DNA from: Zizania palustris
Lineage: Eukaryota > Streptophyta > Magnoliopsida > Poales > Poaceae
Direction: 5' to 3'
Length of the DNA: 64,000 bases
Assembly: GCA_019279435.1 (NCBI GenBank)
Contig: JAAALK010000080.1
Coordinates: 29,170,778 to 29,234,777, forward strand
Within the stretch, counting starts at the first letter, position 1; the number at the start of each line of letters is the position of its first letter. The translations under genes and the position numbers were made by a program. Below are positions 52,677 through 64,000 of the stretch, piece after piece. The notes under the pieces were generated by a model that saw only the letters and a program-made list of their open reading frames with translations, made no database searches and was not told the DNA's origin.

Positions 52677-53180
52677 TAGAGATGTCAATGGGGACCCGCT
52701 CCCCGATTCCCTGCGGGGAATTCTCCTATTAGGAGTCGGGGATGTTAGAGATTTTTTACTCGTGGGGACGAGTATGATCCTCTATTCCCAATCCCGTTCT
52801 CCGCGGGGACCTGGTTCAACCCATAAAAATAGATCCATTCCAATAGCTCATGTTGGTTGTTTTATAAATTTATTGATTAATGTTTTTTTGTTAGTGAGTG
52901 ATGGTTAGTTTTTTTACAAATTTTATTAAAATTTGGAATCACTTGCGGATAGAAATTTTAGTAAAACTTGATCTCTACATTGTCTTGAAAATTATAGTTT
53001 AGATGATTAGATTGAATTAGGGATGGGGGCTTCATGGGGAAAAATCCCCACATAGGTAACGGGGATGGGAGAAAAAATATCCCTGTCATCACTAACATGA
53101 ACGAAGACGGAAAAAATATATCTCCACGAGATGAGCATGAGAAGATAAAACCCGACAAGGAATTTTTGTTGACATCTCTA
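52677..53180. mobile_element. Non-autonomous hAT element
   Basis: Terminal inverted repeats TAGAGATGTCAATGGGGAC and GTTGACATCTCTA. Flanks GGTAAAAG (52669-52676) and GGTAAGAC (53181-53188) look like a decayed 8-bp duplication. Inside are GGGGACGAG and GCGGGGA words. No transposase is present. Confidence 0.7.
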
Positions 53181-53494
53181 GGTAAGACGGACGCCCGTGA
53201 TTCAGTAGTCAAATTCAGGTTCCGAAGTTTGCTAGTCATTTTTGACCTGATTTTATACTCAATTAATTAAACTTAATTAGCCACGGTACGTGATAGACGT
53301 GCAGCGACGTCAGGCCGGCAGGAAAGCGAAAACGACCTGTGGGCGGTGGCACCCGTCGTCATCCATTCGTGCCGTGCGTGAATACATACGCGATGTCCAC
53401 TAATCCACGCCTAATTAGTGTATTGATAATTAGTGCTTGGTTGGATTTAAGGGGCTAAAGCAAAATGATAAAAAAGAGCTAAAATTTTACTAAA

Positions 53495-53767
53495 GTCCTG
53501 TTTGGATCTAAGGGCTAAAAAAAGGTTAAAACATTTATTGCTGTGTATAATGACTAAAATATACATCATTTATTGTTCTTGTTTTTCATGCATGCATGCA
53601 TGATGGGGGTATGAGTGGAAAAGAGGCATTTTAGCCTCTTTTTATTCCTCCTTGAGGGCTAATGAGCTAAAAAAAATTATTCTCTTTTTAGTCTATTTAG
53701 ATTTTTAGCCTCAAAAGTGACTAAATTTTAACTTCTTATGTTTTAGACCCGAGATCAAAACAAGCTC
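53495..53767. mobile_element. Small hAT-like MITE
   Basis: GTCCTGTTTGGATCTAAGGG at the left faces TTTTAGACCCGAGATCAAAA at the right. It contains GGCTAAA and TTTAGCC motifs and a CATG microsatellite (53590-53602). No target duplication was confirmed. Confidence 0.5.
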
Positions 53768-55220
53768 TTAGTCTAATTAATGACACCGTTCTAACTACCC
53801 CTACCACTTTACCGTTTCCCACTCCTACAAAAATATTATTACGGGTTGAGGTACTAACCGGTATTAATAGATATCAATATGTACTAAAAACTATTATTAG
53901 TTCTAAAAAAATCAAAAGTATATATATGTATTTCTTGGAGAAAAATACGTACCATCTACTCACACAAACATCAATGCACGAATAGTCAAATCAGACACGA
54001 AAGTAATAATATATTTACTCATTAATAAAAGATCACACCAACTCTAGTGGCAAGGGCATTATAGGAGAAGTGGGTACAGTTGCAACCCCAAAATGTTTTG
54101 TAAAAAATTGAGTATATATATATATGTAAGTGTATTTTAATTGGGTTAAAATCTAGTCCAATAATTTAATATTTAGTTCAATAATCTATTTTTTTAGGGT
54201 TAATTTTTTCTGTGCAACTATAATTTTCACGGTTTGTCAATATGTCATTGATAGATGTGGGCCACCAAAGTCATTGACAATGGTATGTAGGCAATTTTTA
54301 AAAATTATAATAGCATTTGAGTAATTTTCCTATTTTTCTAACCGGCTAACTTTATTGCTCTTCTCTCATATCTTCTCAATAACAAACAAATTGTGCTACA
54401 CCCCTATATACTGCTAAAAAATAGTATGTATTTTATATAATTCTATTACAATTTTTTAGTCCTTTCAAATAAGCTCTCTATAAAAATAAGAAATTCTCTT
54501 GTTACAGGATAGTCTATGATGTACTCTTCTATGATTTGTTATAAAGACGTTGTAAATTTGTTTATATTGATTTGATCTTCATGGTAACTATGAAAGTTGC
54601 CTACTTTAGACAACCAATTTTAGTGTGTTCGTCTTTCAATTATATGTAAAATCTACTATCCTCCGTAAAAGATATTTTTGTTGGTCCCATCGAATGCAAT
54701 TTGTCGAGCATAACCACTTTCCATAGGGTGTAGACAACCGCCTCGGTAGTTGGCATGACAAACATGATGACATCTACTAGCTGCTACCCTATCTAAATGG
54801 AGAAAGTTTTATTTTTCTTCTATTTTATTATTATTTAATAGAAATTATATTGGTTCACTACCGTTGAGAATGTGATATAAATTATTTTGATATATATGTA
54901 TCTAGATTGAGTGTTTATCATTGATTTAGTTTATCGTTATTATCAAGCTAATTTTTAATATAGTATATGTATAATTTACAATCCGTCTAATTTCGCAAGT
55001 CCATTATATAAATCTTGAATCTACTACTGTAATGGTGATGGTAGGTGATACATTCACCACCAACCAACCGCCAGAGTCTTTTATATAGTAGAGATGTTTA
55101 GTACTAACTGAGGTATCCCTCAACTGTTACTAAAAGCCTCAGTAACGATTATACATGTCAATGATTTTTTGTTGTACGTCTTTTCGTATTGGTTAATCGG
55201 TAATAAAAGGATTGAATAAA
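53768..55220. other. Intergenic, no gene
   Basis: AT-rich, without a supported ORF. Parts near 53880-53960 resemble 17600-17670. Confidence 0.35.
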
Positions 55221-55221
55221 A

Positions 55222-55382
55222 TATTGGAAATTATTCCTAATATGCCACTGAAAAATTATCAAGTTTCATATATGCCATTGGCTATCTCACTAACATGTGG
55301 GTCCTGGATCCACATGTCAGTGAGACATCCAATGACATATATGGAACCGGATGAACTTTCAGTGGTAAATACGAAACTTTCC
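55222..55382. mobile_element. Short foldback MITE
   Basis: Inverted arms (for example ATATGCCATTGG and CCAATGACATAT) meet at a centre GTGGGTCCTGGATCCACAT near 55300. The element is about 160 bp with no coding function. Confidence 0.6.
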
Positions 55383-55462
55383 CTAAAATATTAGTTTTCT
55401 AGTCTCCTGGCGCTGTCCAGTTTTGATCGAAGATTATGTTATGCACGAACGATTTTTTTAAT

Positions 55463-56043
55463 AATATATATTTTTTAAAAAAAAATCAAATTTGTATGTC
55501 AGATTCAAAAAATTACAAAAATAGCATCCGATCGGCCAACCATCGGCCGACTGGCAGCCAGTCGGCACTTGGTCGGCCAACCGACGCCATGTGGCAGCCA
55601 GTCGGCCGATGGGCGGCCGACCGGTGCCCGGAACACGCCACGCCGTGCCCGCGCTCCCTCACCTCACGGGCCCGCGCGCGCCCCTGCGCCCGCCCCACCC
55701 CCTCGCCTCCCGCGCTAGCCGCCCCCCACGCCCGCCGCCTCGGCTCCCGCCCGTCCACGAGGCGTGCGCGGCGGGCACGGGGCCGGCAAGCGCGGGAGCG
55801 AGGGGGCGGGCGGAGCGTAGGGGCGCGCGGGCACGATCGGCGAGGGGGTGCGGGAAGTGAGGGGGCGCAGGGCGAGCACGACGTGTTCCTGGCGCCAGTC
55901 GGCCGCTCATCGGTCGATGGGCTATCACGTGGCGCCAATCGGCCGACCAAGTGTCGACTAGCTGCCAGTTGGCCGACCGGATACTATTTTTGCAATTTTT
56001 TATATTCGACGTACAAATTTGATTTTTTTAAAAATACTAATTT
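55463..56043. mobile_element. Foldback element with GC-rich core
   Basis: Inverted repeats of about 165 bp (about 55463-55630 and 55885-56043) contain AAATCAAATTTGTA, then a CGGCCGAC-rich part. Between them is a GC-rich core of about 250 bp. The termini match the elements at 14821-15226 and 22134-22490. The ORFs of up to 203 residues across it have no domains and arise from composition. Confidence 0.75.
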
Positions 56044-56553
56044 ATAATGGCTGCCACAATTGGTTCGTCGATCGATCACCTGCCACATGATCAATCAGTT
56101 CAACTAATCACGAGAGAGAGAATACAAAAGTATATATTTGGCTCCGTGACGTGCTAATTATCATTTGAAACATATAATTATTAAAAACACACAAAAAGAC
56201 AAATATAAAACATATGGAAACTGTGTCTCTAGATAAGTCATATATAGAGATTAAAACACATGAATTTAAAAGTAAATTGTATATGGAAAAGAGAAACAAA
56301 GAATGTGCATGAGACATCTCAAAGGAAAATAGAAAGGTATAAGATGATGCTTGTTTTCCTTTTAAATGTTGCTTCAGAAATCTAATCCAAATGATTTTTA
56401 AAACCAAATCTTTTGTTTAAAAAGTGCTACAGAATTTTTTTCTTAGAATCTGAATCGTTTAAAAATGGTCTGAATTTATCTTAATCTCCCAACGATGGGA
56501 AGATATCACACTAATCATAATAGTACGAAACTACTACGCACTATATTAAGAGA
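56044..56553. other. Intergenic, no gene
   Basis: AT-rich; nothing recognisable. Confidence 0.35.
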
Positions 56554-56888
56554 GTGTTTGGCTCCCCTGGTCTAAAATTTAGTCCAGCCACATTAAATAT
56601 TTAGATAATATTTTGAAGTATTAAATGTAGATTATTTATAAAACTCATTCATAACCGGTGGATTATTCGCGAGATGAATCTAATGAGTCTAATTACGCCA
56701 TGATTTGACAATATGATGCTACAATAAACATGTGCTAATCATAGATTAATTAGGCTTAAAAAATTTGTCTCGTGAATAATCCTGCAATTCTACAATTATT
56801 TTTTATAATCAGTTCAAATTTAATCATTTAAATTGATATCCAAACATTCAATTTGACTTGACACAGTTAGTCCAACAACCAAACACCG
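56554..56888. mobile_element. Palindromic MITE with TTATTCGCGAGA core, copy 2
   Basis: Ends GTGTTTGGCTCCC and GTCCAACAACCAAACACC are inverted. The core shares GGATTATTCGCGAGATGAAT and GTCTCGTGAATAATCC with 52355-52667. Confidence 0.65.
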
Positions 56889-58524
56889 TCTAACCACCAA
56901 GAAACTAAGAAACTTGTATCTTAAATGGTTAGCTAAATGTGGTACAACCGTACAAGGCTGGACTCTGAACTGACGGACGTACAGTTTCAGAAAAAAAAAG
57001 TCTGAAGTTGCGCACGTTGTCCTCAGATCACCCTCACAGAACGGCGGCGAGTCGCCGTCGTCTGCTCGTCATCGGCGAGTTAGCAGCCGGCCGTCCAGCC
57101 GGACGGTGGCCGGCCGGCCGGCTCAGCGGTTTTCAGACTTTCTGCTGTCAGTCTGTGGATTTCACCTTCAGAAACCACCGCCGTCCAAACCTCTACTTTC
57201 GGTGCTCACTTTCCATGCGAGTCTCGTGTTGAAGACTTGAGCTATCCGTGGTCATTTAGGGCAAGATGATCCATCTCTGATCAGTGTTTCCCTGGTAAGC
57301 AATGATTAGCACGTAATCACAAGTGTATACATACAGCTAAGGGAAGTACAGAGCCTTGTCTATTGCAGTTTGGGATGCTTGTAATTTCCATTTTAATTAT
57401 GATAGAGGGCGTTGGTGTTGATATTTATTTGCCCAAAACTTTGGTGTGCTAGTCAAGATGCTAAAAATAGAAAAAATATTGATCATTTGTTACTCTCAAA
57501 ATGCTTCCCTTAATTATAATATCACTTTTAAAACTAATATGTAAGACCATTTATGTTAATAAATATTGATTTGGATGACAAAAATATAAAGTCACTTCTT
57601 AATAATGATAAATTATCAATTTTCTTCTGAAAATAGATTAATTTTAGAAAAAAATATTTAATGAGATCATGTATTACCGTAAGTCGGAATTTATTAATAG
57701 GGTCACGCTAATATAGTACACACACTGTCGGTGTTTTATAATAACGGTGATTAGCTATAAAGTATAGCGTGGTCAGCTGTTATCATACATATTTGGTAGC
57801 TTATATCCAAAATTAAGGATAATTTTGTAGTTTCTATTTGAGATGATTTATTTAAATTCAATTTAGGATATCTTAAAACATGTGACAAATTGACATCGAT
57901 CTACCAGAACACTGCATAGGAAAGACCACAATTAACCTGAGGCGGCAGACGACATGGGTGGTGAGTCATCCCTATCTTTTCTAATGTTTTGGGGGCATGA
58001 GTTCTCTTAGTACATCTCCAATATATACGGATCAAGTGGTCTTTATGAGTGGGAGAAATGATCTATAACAATTGCAAATTCTACAATGTATCAAATAGTA
58101 AAAAAATTAAGTGGATCCCTCTATAGTATGAACACCCACACCATGGTGGGATAAAGAAAGAGTGAGAAATAGATAATATTTTTTTATTTCTTATGGGTGG
58201 TCTTTAGACATATGGATAGTCTATAGAAGACTTACACAATATATATAGACTAGTTATAATATTGTTTATTTTATATGGATCACTTTTGAGCAAGATTGTG
58301 GATGCCCTTATACATAGAGAGAAGAAAAGGGATGGATATCGATTATTTAAAAAAAAGAGTGTTAATTTGTGGATAATTTATACTAATTTTGAAAGATGTG
58401 AGTACCAATTCTCTAGATAATTGGATATTCATAGTATTATAACTATTAATTTATTAATTTTAAAATTATGATTAGTTTCAACGTTATAAATAATATTTTT
58501 ATTTGATAACCCGTTACTAAGACC
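56889..58524. other. Intergenic, mostly unclassified
   Basis: No supported gene. 57010-57230 is GC-richer but has no recognisable domain. 58005-58330 (starting TAGTACATCTCCAATATATA) looks like a decayed Tourist-type MITE. Confidence 0.35.
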
Positions 58525-58805
58525 TTATTTGGGGGAGCTTTTGGCTGGCTAGATACTTCTAGTATCTAGAAGCTCCCCAAACGGTACCTTAGATAGCCTA
58601 TATTTTCAAAATCTACAGAATCATCTAGTCTTTTCAAGCCTAGTAGCTGATAAGCAGACCAACCTTAGTTTCTCCGAATTCTGCAGATTTTTATTTACTC
58701 ACTATGTCACTGAATAAAACTTAATCACCCAATAACTAGCTACTCCAATCAGCCAGCTAGATATTAGAACTAGCCGATTCTGAGAATTTGCGGCTCCCAA
58801 AACAT
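58525..58805. mobile_element. Small MITE near the kinesin promoter
   Basis: GGGGGAGCTTTTGGCTGGCT at the left and GCGGCTCCCAAAAC at the right are imperfect inverted ends. It lies within 300 bases of the kinesin start codon. Confidence 0.45.
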
Positions 58806-59086
58806 TAACTAAATTAATTGTGATATTTTCATAAGAACATTCTCAAGAGTCCCGAGTCAGCCACCCTCCCGCGCGTAGGAAACTGTAAAGTGTAAGGGGA
58901 CCATCCCACCGGCTTAGCGCGCTCGCCCACTCGCCCACGTCTTCTTCCGCGCGCTCGCTCGTCGACTCCGCCACCTCTCCCTTCACCCTCCCCTCCCCTC
59001 CTCGTCTTCGGGGTCAAACGCCTCCGCATCTCGATCGCCTCGATCGAGCGAGTCCCCAGCGTGCCTCTGCTCGTCGATCGGCCGCC

Positions 59087-59498
59087 ATGTCGTCCGCCCC
59101 AGACCCCGCTCCCGCCGCCGCCGATCGGAGGCGGGAGGAGGCGGTCGCGTGGTTGCAGGCGCTGCTCGGGGGGCGCGGCTCCCCGCCGCGGCCGCTTCCG
59201 CCACTGCACGCGTCGGACGACGACCTCAGGGCGACACTCGCGGACGGCGCGCTGCTCTGCGCGGCGCTCCGCAGGCTCGGGTGGCTTCCTGCCTCCGGCG
59301 AGGTAGGGCCCCGCGCCCCCCCCCTCTCTCTCTCTCCCTTTCGGCCCGGTTCCCCTTGTCGTGGTCGCCGATGCTATTGATGCCGCTCTTCAGGGCGGAG
59401 GCTCCGCGGCGGCGGCGGTGGAGGATGATGTCGGGAGATTTCTTGCTGCCGTGGAGTGGATAGGGCTCCCCGGCTTCGCCGCCTCGGACCTCGGGACG
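59087..59498 (+). CDS. Kinesin-14 with calponin-homology domain (KCH type), exons 1-2
   Basis: Exon 1 (59087-59302, 72 codons) and exon 2 (59394-59498, 35 codons) are joined by a 91-bp GT-AG intron in phase 0. Exon 1 encodes an Ala/Pro-rich start, then RRREEAVAWLQALL and DDDLRATLADGALLCAALRRL, the beginning of a CH domain. Exon 2 continues with VEDDVGRFLAAVEWIGLPGF and AASDLGT. In plant KCH proteins this actin-binding domain precedes a minus-end-directed microtubule motor; these link the two filament systems. The donor after DLGT (ACG|GTACGC) is intact, but the following intron contains a copia nest and runs off the window. The motor is therefore not visible, and I cannot say whether the gene is whole. 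Confidence 0.8.
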
Positions 59499-60047
59499 GT
59501 ACGCGTTCTTCCTCGTCCGAATCATAGTATTTGATTGGTTTGGTTGTGAGCGACAGTATTTGGAAGAAAAAATGATCATATATTTTGAATGATCCATTAG
59601 CTACTAAATTTGGACGCGGAATTGATTGCTGTGCCGTAGAGCTTCCCTTCCAACTTCCAAGCAGATTGCACTTTGCTTTCGCTGTAGGTGGTTGCGGCTT
59701 GTGATTGTTCGGTTTGTTGATTAGCCAAATGGAGAGTGACGCATGAATGAACTCTGTCCCTTTCTATTTGGACCACCGGTAGCCGATGATGAATGTGGTT
59801 ACAATAGCCTGCAATTCTCAAACGAGAACATATAGGTTTAGAAATCCTTTTTAACGTTTTTGCTTTTCTGATGTCTGATGCTATTTGAAGTTCCATTTGG
59901 TTATAAATATATGATAATTTTTAATCTGAATAGAATTTAGTTCTGGACTATAAATGTAAGTTTTATGCACTGATGACAAAATTATCATTGGAATTATGGC
60001 CTATCACTGAACTGAAGTACTGAACACAGTCTGTCAAAGTTATTAGT
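59499..60047 (+). other. Kinesin intron 2, first part
   Basis: AT-rich intron sequence after the exon 2 donor; no exon is recognised before the copia LTR at 60048. Confidence 0.6.
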
Positions 60048-60509
60048 GTCGGGAATATAGAACCCGTATATCTTTAAGATAGACTTATCACTTATCAGAC
60101 CATCCAACTAGAGAATGGGCCACATCAACTATATAAAGTAATCCTGTATAATGTCACATTGTAAAGGAAATGATAGATTACTTTCTCGATGAAGATTATA
60201 GTTCCTATAAAAAATAGATAGAATACCTTAACCTACGAAGTGAAGATAGCTAAACTATAATCATATATCTTTGTATATATAAAGGGAGGTCGGAAGCCTC
60301 TAGGGCAGAGCAAAGATACACATACGCGGGCATAAGATATCAAGTCACATATCGACATACAAGATTATAGCCACAATCACCTTTGAGTACAAACAATATA
60401 AATCTAATTGAATGATTGTCTATATTCCTCACACAAACCCTAGACATGTAGGTGGATAGTAATAGTGGCATACATGGCCCCACGACCCAGACACACCCAC
60501 ACTCTAACA
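60048..60509 (-). repeat. Copia 3' LTR
   Basis: 462 bp. On the minus strand it begins TGTTAGAGTGTGGG right after the polypurine tract GTGGGGGG (60510-60517) and ends TTCCCGACA. A minus-strand TATA-like TTTATATATAC is at 60273-60283. Confidence 0.75.
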
Positions 60510-62770
60510 CCCCCCCACAGTCTAAACTCCGGCGCAACGGAGCGGAACTCGAAGAAGGTGGAGGAAGGCAAGCCTTTGGTGAAGATGGCGGTGAACTGGG
60601 AGGTGATAGGCACATGTAAAACATGGACAGCTCCCACGGCGACACGATCCCGGACGAAGTGGAGGTCGATCTCCACATGCTTGGTGCGCTGGTGCTGGAC
60701 GGGGTTGGTGGAGAGGTAGACGGCGCTGACATTGTCGCAGTAGACGAGAGTGCTCTTGGAGAGGGGGTTGTGGAGTTCTTTCAGGAGCTGCCGGAGCAAT
60801 GAGGCCTCCGCCACACCGTTAGCAACAGTGCGGTACTCAGCCTCGGCACTGGAGCGGGAGACAACAGGCTGCCACTTGGACGACCAGGACATGAGGTTGC
60901 TGCCAAGGAAGATGGTGTAGCCGGCGGTGGAGCGACGCGTGTCCGGGCAGCCCGCCCAATCTGCGTCAGTGTAAACCACGAGCTCAGACGCCGGAGAACG
61001 CCGAAGATGGAGCCCGTAGTCAAGGGAGCCACACAAATAGCGGAGAATCCACTTCATAGCGGTGAGGTGCGGGTCTCGGGGATCATGCATGTGAAGGCAC
61101 ACCTGCTACACTGCATATGAGATGTCCGGCTGAGTGAATGTGAGATACTGAAGGGCACCAACGAGGCTTCAATAGGCAGTAGGATCATCAACCGGTGCAC
61201 CTGCGGTACCGGAAATCTTGGCCTGAGTATCAACTAGGGTGGAACATGGCTTGCAACTAGTCATCCTTGCTCGCTGAAGAATATCCACGGTGTACTGGCG
61301 CTGGTGAAGGAATAGACCATCAGTGCGGGGCTCCACAGTCACACCCAAGAAGTGATGGAGCACACCAAGATCCTTCATAGCAAACTCCCGCTGCAAGGAG
61401 GTGACAATCTGCTGAAGCAGAGACTGGCCGGAGGCGGTGAGGACGATGTCATCCACATAGAGCAGCAGGTAGGCTGTGTCACCACCGCGGTGAAGGACAA
61501 ATAGAGAGGTGTCAGACTTGGCTTCGCTAAACCCCAAAGTCACCAAAAAGAAAGCAAAGCGACAGTACCAAGCACGAGGAGCCTGCTTCAGACCATACAG
61601 AGACCTATTGAGCCGGCAGACCAGCTCGGGGTGAGCGGGATCCACAAAGCCCGCAGACTGGCTGTAGTACACAGTCTCTGTCAAGGTGCCATGAAGGAAA
61701 GCATTCTTCACATCCAGTTGGTGAACCGGCCAAGAACGGGAGATCGCTAGGGAGAGAACAGTGCAGACTGTAGCGGGATTCACAACTAGGCTAAAGTCTC
61801 GTCATAGTCAACTCCAGGGCGCTGAGTGAAGCCCCAGAGGACCCAGCGAGCCTTGTACTGATCTAGTGTACCATTCGCCTTGCGCTTATGCGTCTAGATC
61901 CATTTGCCGATCACCACATTGCAACCAGAGGGACGCGGCACCAGGTCCTAGGTCTGGTTGGCTAGAAGGGCCGCATACTCCTCCATCGCGTGACGCCAAT
62001 GTGGATCCGTCAGGGTGCCACAGACAAAAGAGGGTATAGGAGATACACGTGGGCCAGTGGTGGCGAAAAGGACAAGCCGGTCAATCGGACGGAGAACCCC
62101 CGCATCCCGTCGAGTCGGTGTAGCGGGAAGAAGACACTGGGGCCACCCGTGGCGAGGCAGGCGACTCTGGGACAAGGGTAGGTGTTGTAGGGGACGTCGT
62201 GGCCGCTCGTGATATGGTCGGGGCCGTGTTTGGTGCGGCATACGACTCCGGGGCCACGCATGGCGCGAGAGGCAACAACGGTGCCACACCAAGCGCATCA
62301 GGCGGCGGTGGAGGGGCCGCGCGTGGCACAGCTGAGGACTCCGGGGCCGTGCATGGTGTGGGAGGCAGTGCAGGGATCAATCCAAGCGCACCAGGCAGCG
62401 GTGGAGCGGCAACACGTGGCACAGTCGAGGGCGCCGGGGCCACGTATGGCGCGGTGGGCAACGTCATGTCCACACAAGGCGCGCCATACGGTGGTAGAGT
62501 CGCCAGACCAGCTGGAGGTGTAACTGTAGAAGACAAAGGTGGCTGAACCACCGGGTCAGTCGAAAACAAAGACTCCAACTCAAGGTCGGAGGCGAGAGTG
62601 GAGTCGGCGGAGAAAGGAAAGACCGACTCGGCGAAGACGACATGTCGCGAGATAAGGACACGACGAGAAGAGAGGTCAAAGCAACGATATCCCTTGTGGT
62701 CGGGGGAGTAACCGAAAAACACATAGAGGGTCGAGCGGGGCTCAAGCTTGTGAGGGGCAGTGGTAGAGGT
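60440..62770 (-). pseudogene. Copia pol remains (RNase H, RT, integrase tail)
   Basis: RNase H at 60440-61102 shows YTDADWAGC and SSAEAEYR. RT at 61169-61783 shows HQLDVKNAFLHG, GLKQAPRAWY and YVDD. Two in-frame stops (TGA and TAG) separate them where Arg and Gln codons would be expected. Upstream, HKLEPRST, FFGYSPDHKGYRCFD and SRHVVFAE mark the integrase C-terminal region (about 62600-62770). These are followed by a long Pro/Ala-rich linker with repeated APPLP/PCVAPES-like units and several frame changes. Inactive copy. Confidence 0.83.
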
Positions 62771-62780
62771 ATTGGGATAG

Positions 62781-64000
62781 TGTTGGACCGGAAACGGCGA
62801 CCAGAGGGGGGGGGGTGAATGGGAGCTTTTAAAATTTTGGGCTAAAAAACAGCCTTCGGTTTTAAGTTCTGTCTTCTGCGGAACAGGCTTCGAACACAAC
62901 CTTCGAAGGTCTGGTTCGGAGGTACTTCGACAGCTCCGAACACAGGCTTCGCAGGAGCAAAAGTTCGAAGCCAAGAAGACTTCGCTCCACTAACAACCCT
63001 CGAAAATCTACTCTGCTAAGTCAGTGCAGGCTCCGCACACAGGGTGCTTCGAGCAGGCTTCGCACTTCACCCTTCGCAAGAGTGGACTGCCCTCTGAGGA
63101 CTTCGACCAGGAACTTGGCAGCAGCAACTGGTGCTGTGCTTCGTACACGAAGGTCTACACGCACACAAATGGACTACGCTAAGGGCTTCGACACAAGAAG
63201 CTAAACGGGCCTTGAACAGGGCTTCGCTAGTAAGTTGTGAGGTCTGGCCTCAAGTTACACAGAGCGACAGCACACTGAAAAACACACTTCGCACAAAACA
63301 CCCTTCGCCTAGACAGGCTTCGGTGCACTAAAACTAGCGAGGTATGTAAAGCAAGCTCAAGCAAAAAGCACAAAGAAGCAGGGCTTCGCTGCTTGAACAG
63401 GGAACACAATAAATTGAACTCTGGATGAAATACAGCGAGGTATGTGGGTACAGGAGCTCAACAGTAAATGCTCAAAGTGTTAAATGTTACCTACCGAGCC
63501 CCCATATTTATAGCCCACAGTTCACCCAAAGGAAATGACTACTTTACCCCTAGGGTTTACAAAGGATTTGACTCTACAGAACTAAGGGGTACAAAAGGTA
63601 GTCCACCTTTATTCTGGAGGCTTCTCTGTCAGCTTTGCAGAGGGGACAGCGTCAGCTTTTTACAGAGCAGACAGTGTCAGCCTTTGTAGTCTTTGACCTT
63701 CTGCAGCCTCCCTTCGCACGCGAGGGTGCGGTAGCTTCGGCGAGAAGCCTTGAGCCTGGTGGCCTTCGCTTCGCCGAAGATGACCTTCGATACAGTGACG
63801 GTTTTGAGCCGAAGCCGTCAAAGCTCCTTGGGCCTTCGCACCAACACCTCCGGAGTGGACCACCACGGCTTCGCAGCTTCACCCAGCTCGAACTCCGTCA
63901 GTCCGTGTACCGAAGCCATGCAGGCCGAAGCACCTCAAGTCAACCTACCTCCGGAGCTAGCCTTGCTCCGAAGCCTTCCACCCTCCGAAGCCCCACCTTC
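62781..64000 (-). repeat. LTR of a second Sirevirus-family copy (partial)
   Basis: It starts TGTTGGACCGGAAACGG at 62781, preceded by GATAG (62776-62780, candidate target site). It parallels the 35195-37148 LTR but with many substitutions and indels, so it is an older or distinct copy. A TATA-like sequence is at 63512-63524. It runs off the window, so whether it is a solo LTR or a full element is unknown. Confidence 0.88.

Larger units (their letters stand above)
60048..62780 (-). mobile_element. Degenerate copia element in kinesin intron, 3' part
   Basis: Minus-strand element: 3' LTR (60048-60509), polypurine tract, RNase H and RT, then integrase and a Pro/Ala-rich linker, cut at 62781 by another LTR. 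The 5' half must lie beyond the inserted element. Stops and frameshifts show that it is inactive. Confidence 0.85.

Noticed and set aside
55436..56047. 203-residue ORF
   Set aside because: Spans the foldback element, including both inverted arms and the GC-rich core. No domain and no codon pattern of a gene.
57008..57232. 74-residue ORF
   Set aside because: Short, Arg-rich, and without family features or supporting context.
1..64000. CRISPR arrays, bacterial operons, riboswitches
   Set aside because: The window is plant nuclear DNA. The only spaced repeats are transposon subterminal motifs and tandem duplications.

Overview
This is nuclear DNA from a flowering plant, most likely a panicoid grass (maize, sorghum, sugarcane or Miscanthus relatives). 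The reasons are rice-like protein-coding genes with GC-rich first exons and GT-AG introns, and a dense nest of Ty1/copia, Ty3/gypsy, L1-type LINE, CACTA, hAT, Tourist-like and foldback elements. The CACTA subterminal motif (TTTGCCGAGTG) and the large Sirevirus-type copia element fit that placement. I could not search databases, so the species is not identified.

Layout. 1-11150: transposon nest. It holds the 3' end and 3' LTR of a Ty3/gypsy element (1-1788), remains of a minus-strand copia LTR (about 2255-2750), and a decayed second gypsy integrase tail with its LTR (3139-4124, resuming at 10702). That LTR is split by a 6.6 kb L1-type LINE (4125-10701) with a 13-bp target duplication. 12387-16137 (+): two-exon BES1/BZR1 brassinosteroid transcription factor gene, with several small transposons in its 2.7 kb intron and a one-base frameshift in exon 2. 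17.5-20 kb: small DNA transposons and a CACTA end. 20296-21087 (-): two-exon phytocyanin/early-nodulin-like gene. 22519-22872 (-): broken DUF1677 gene. 23120-25599: complete non-autonomous CACTA element. 26402-27703 (-): membrane-anchored acidic protein gene with a probable 5'UTR exon near 29.8-30 kb.

31.9-46.5 kb: a second, 5'-truncated LINE (-) split by a complete, very young 10.8 kb Sirevirus-like copia element (35195-45970). That element has a GGTTC target duplication, two 1954-bp LTRs, and open gag and pol separated by one in-frame UAG. 46.5-58.8 kb: gene-free, mostly MITEs, hAT and foldback elements. 59087-59498 (+): first two exons of a calponin-homology kinesin-14 gene. Its second intron holds a degenerate minus-strand copia element (60048 onward), itself interrupted at 62781 by an LTR of the Sirevirus family that runs off the window.

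The host genes are unrelated single genes and do not form a pathway. The main interest is the nested retrotransposon history, the possible gag-pol readthrough signal, a shared CTTCGG/CCGAAG motif lattice in unrelated LTRs, several palindromic DNA elements, and lesions in the BZR1-like and DUF1677 genes.
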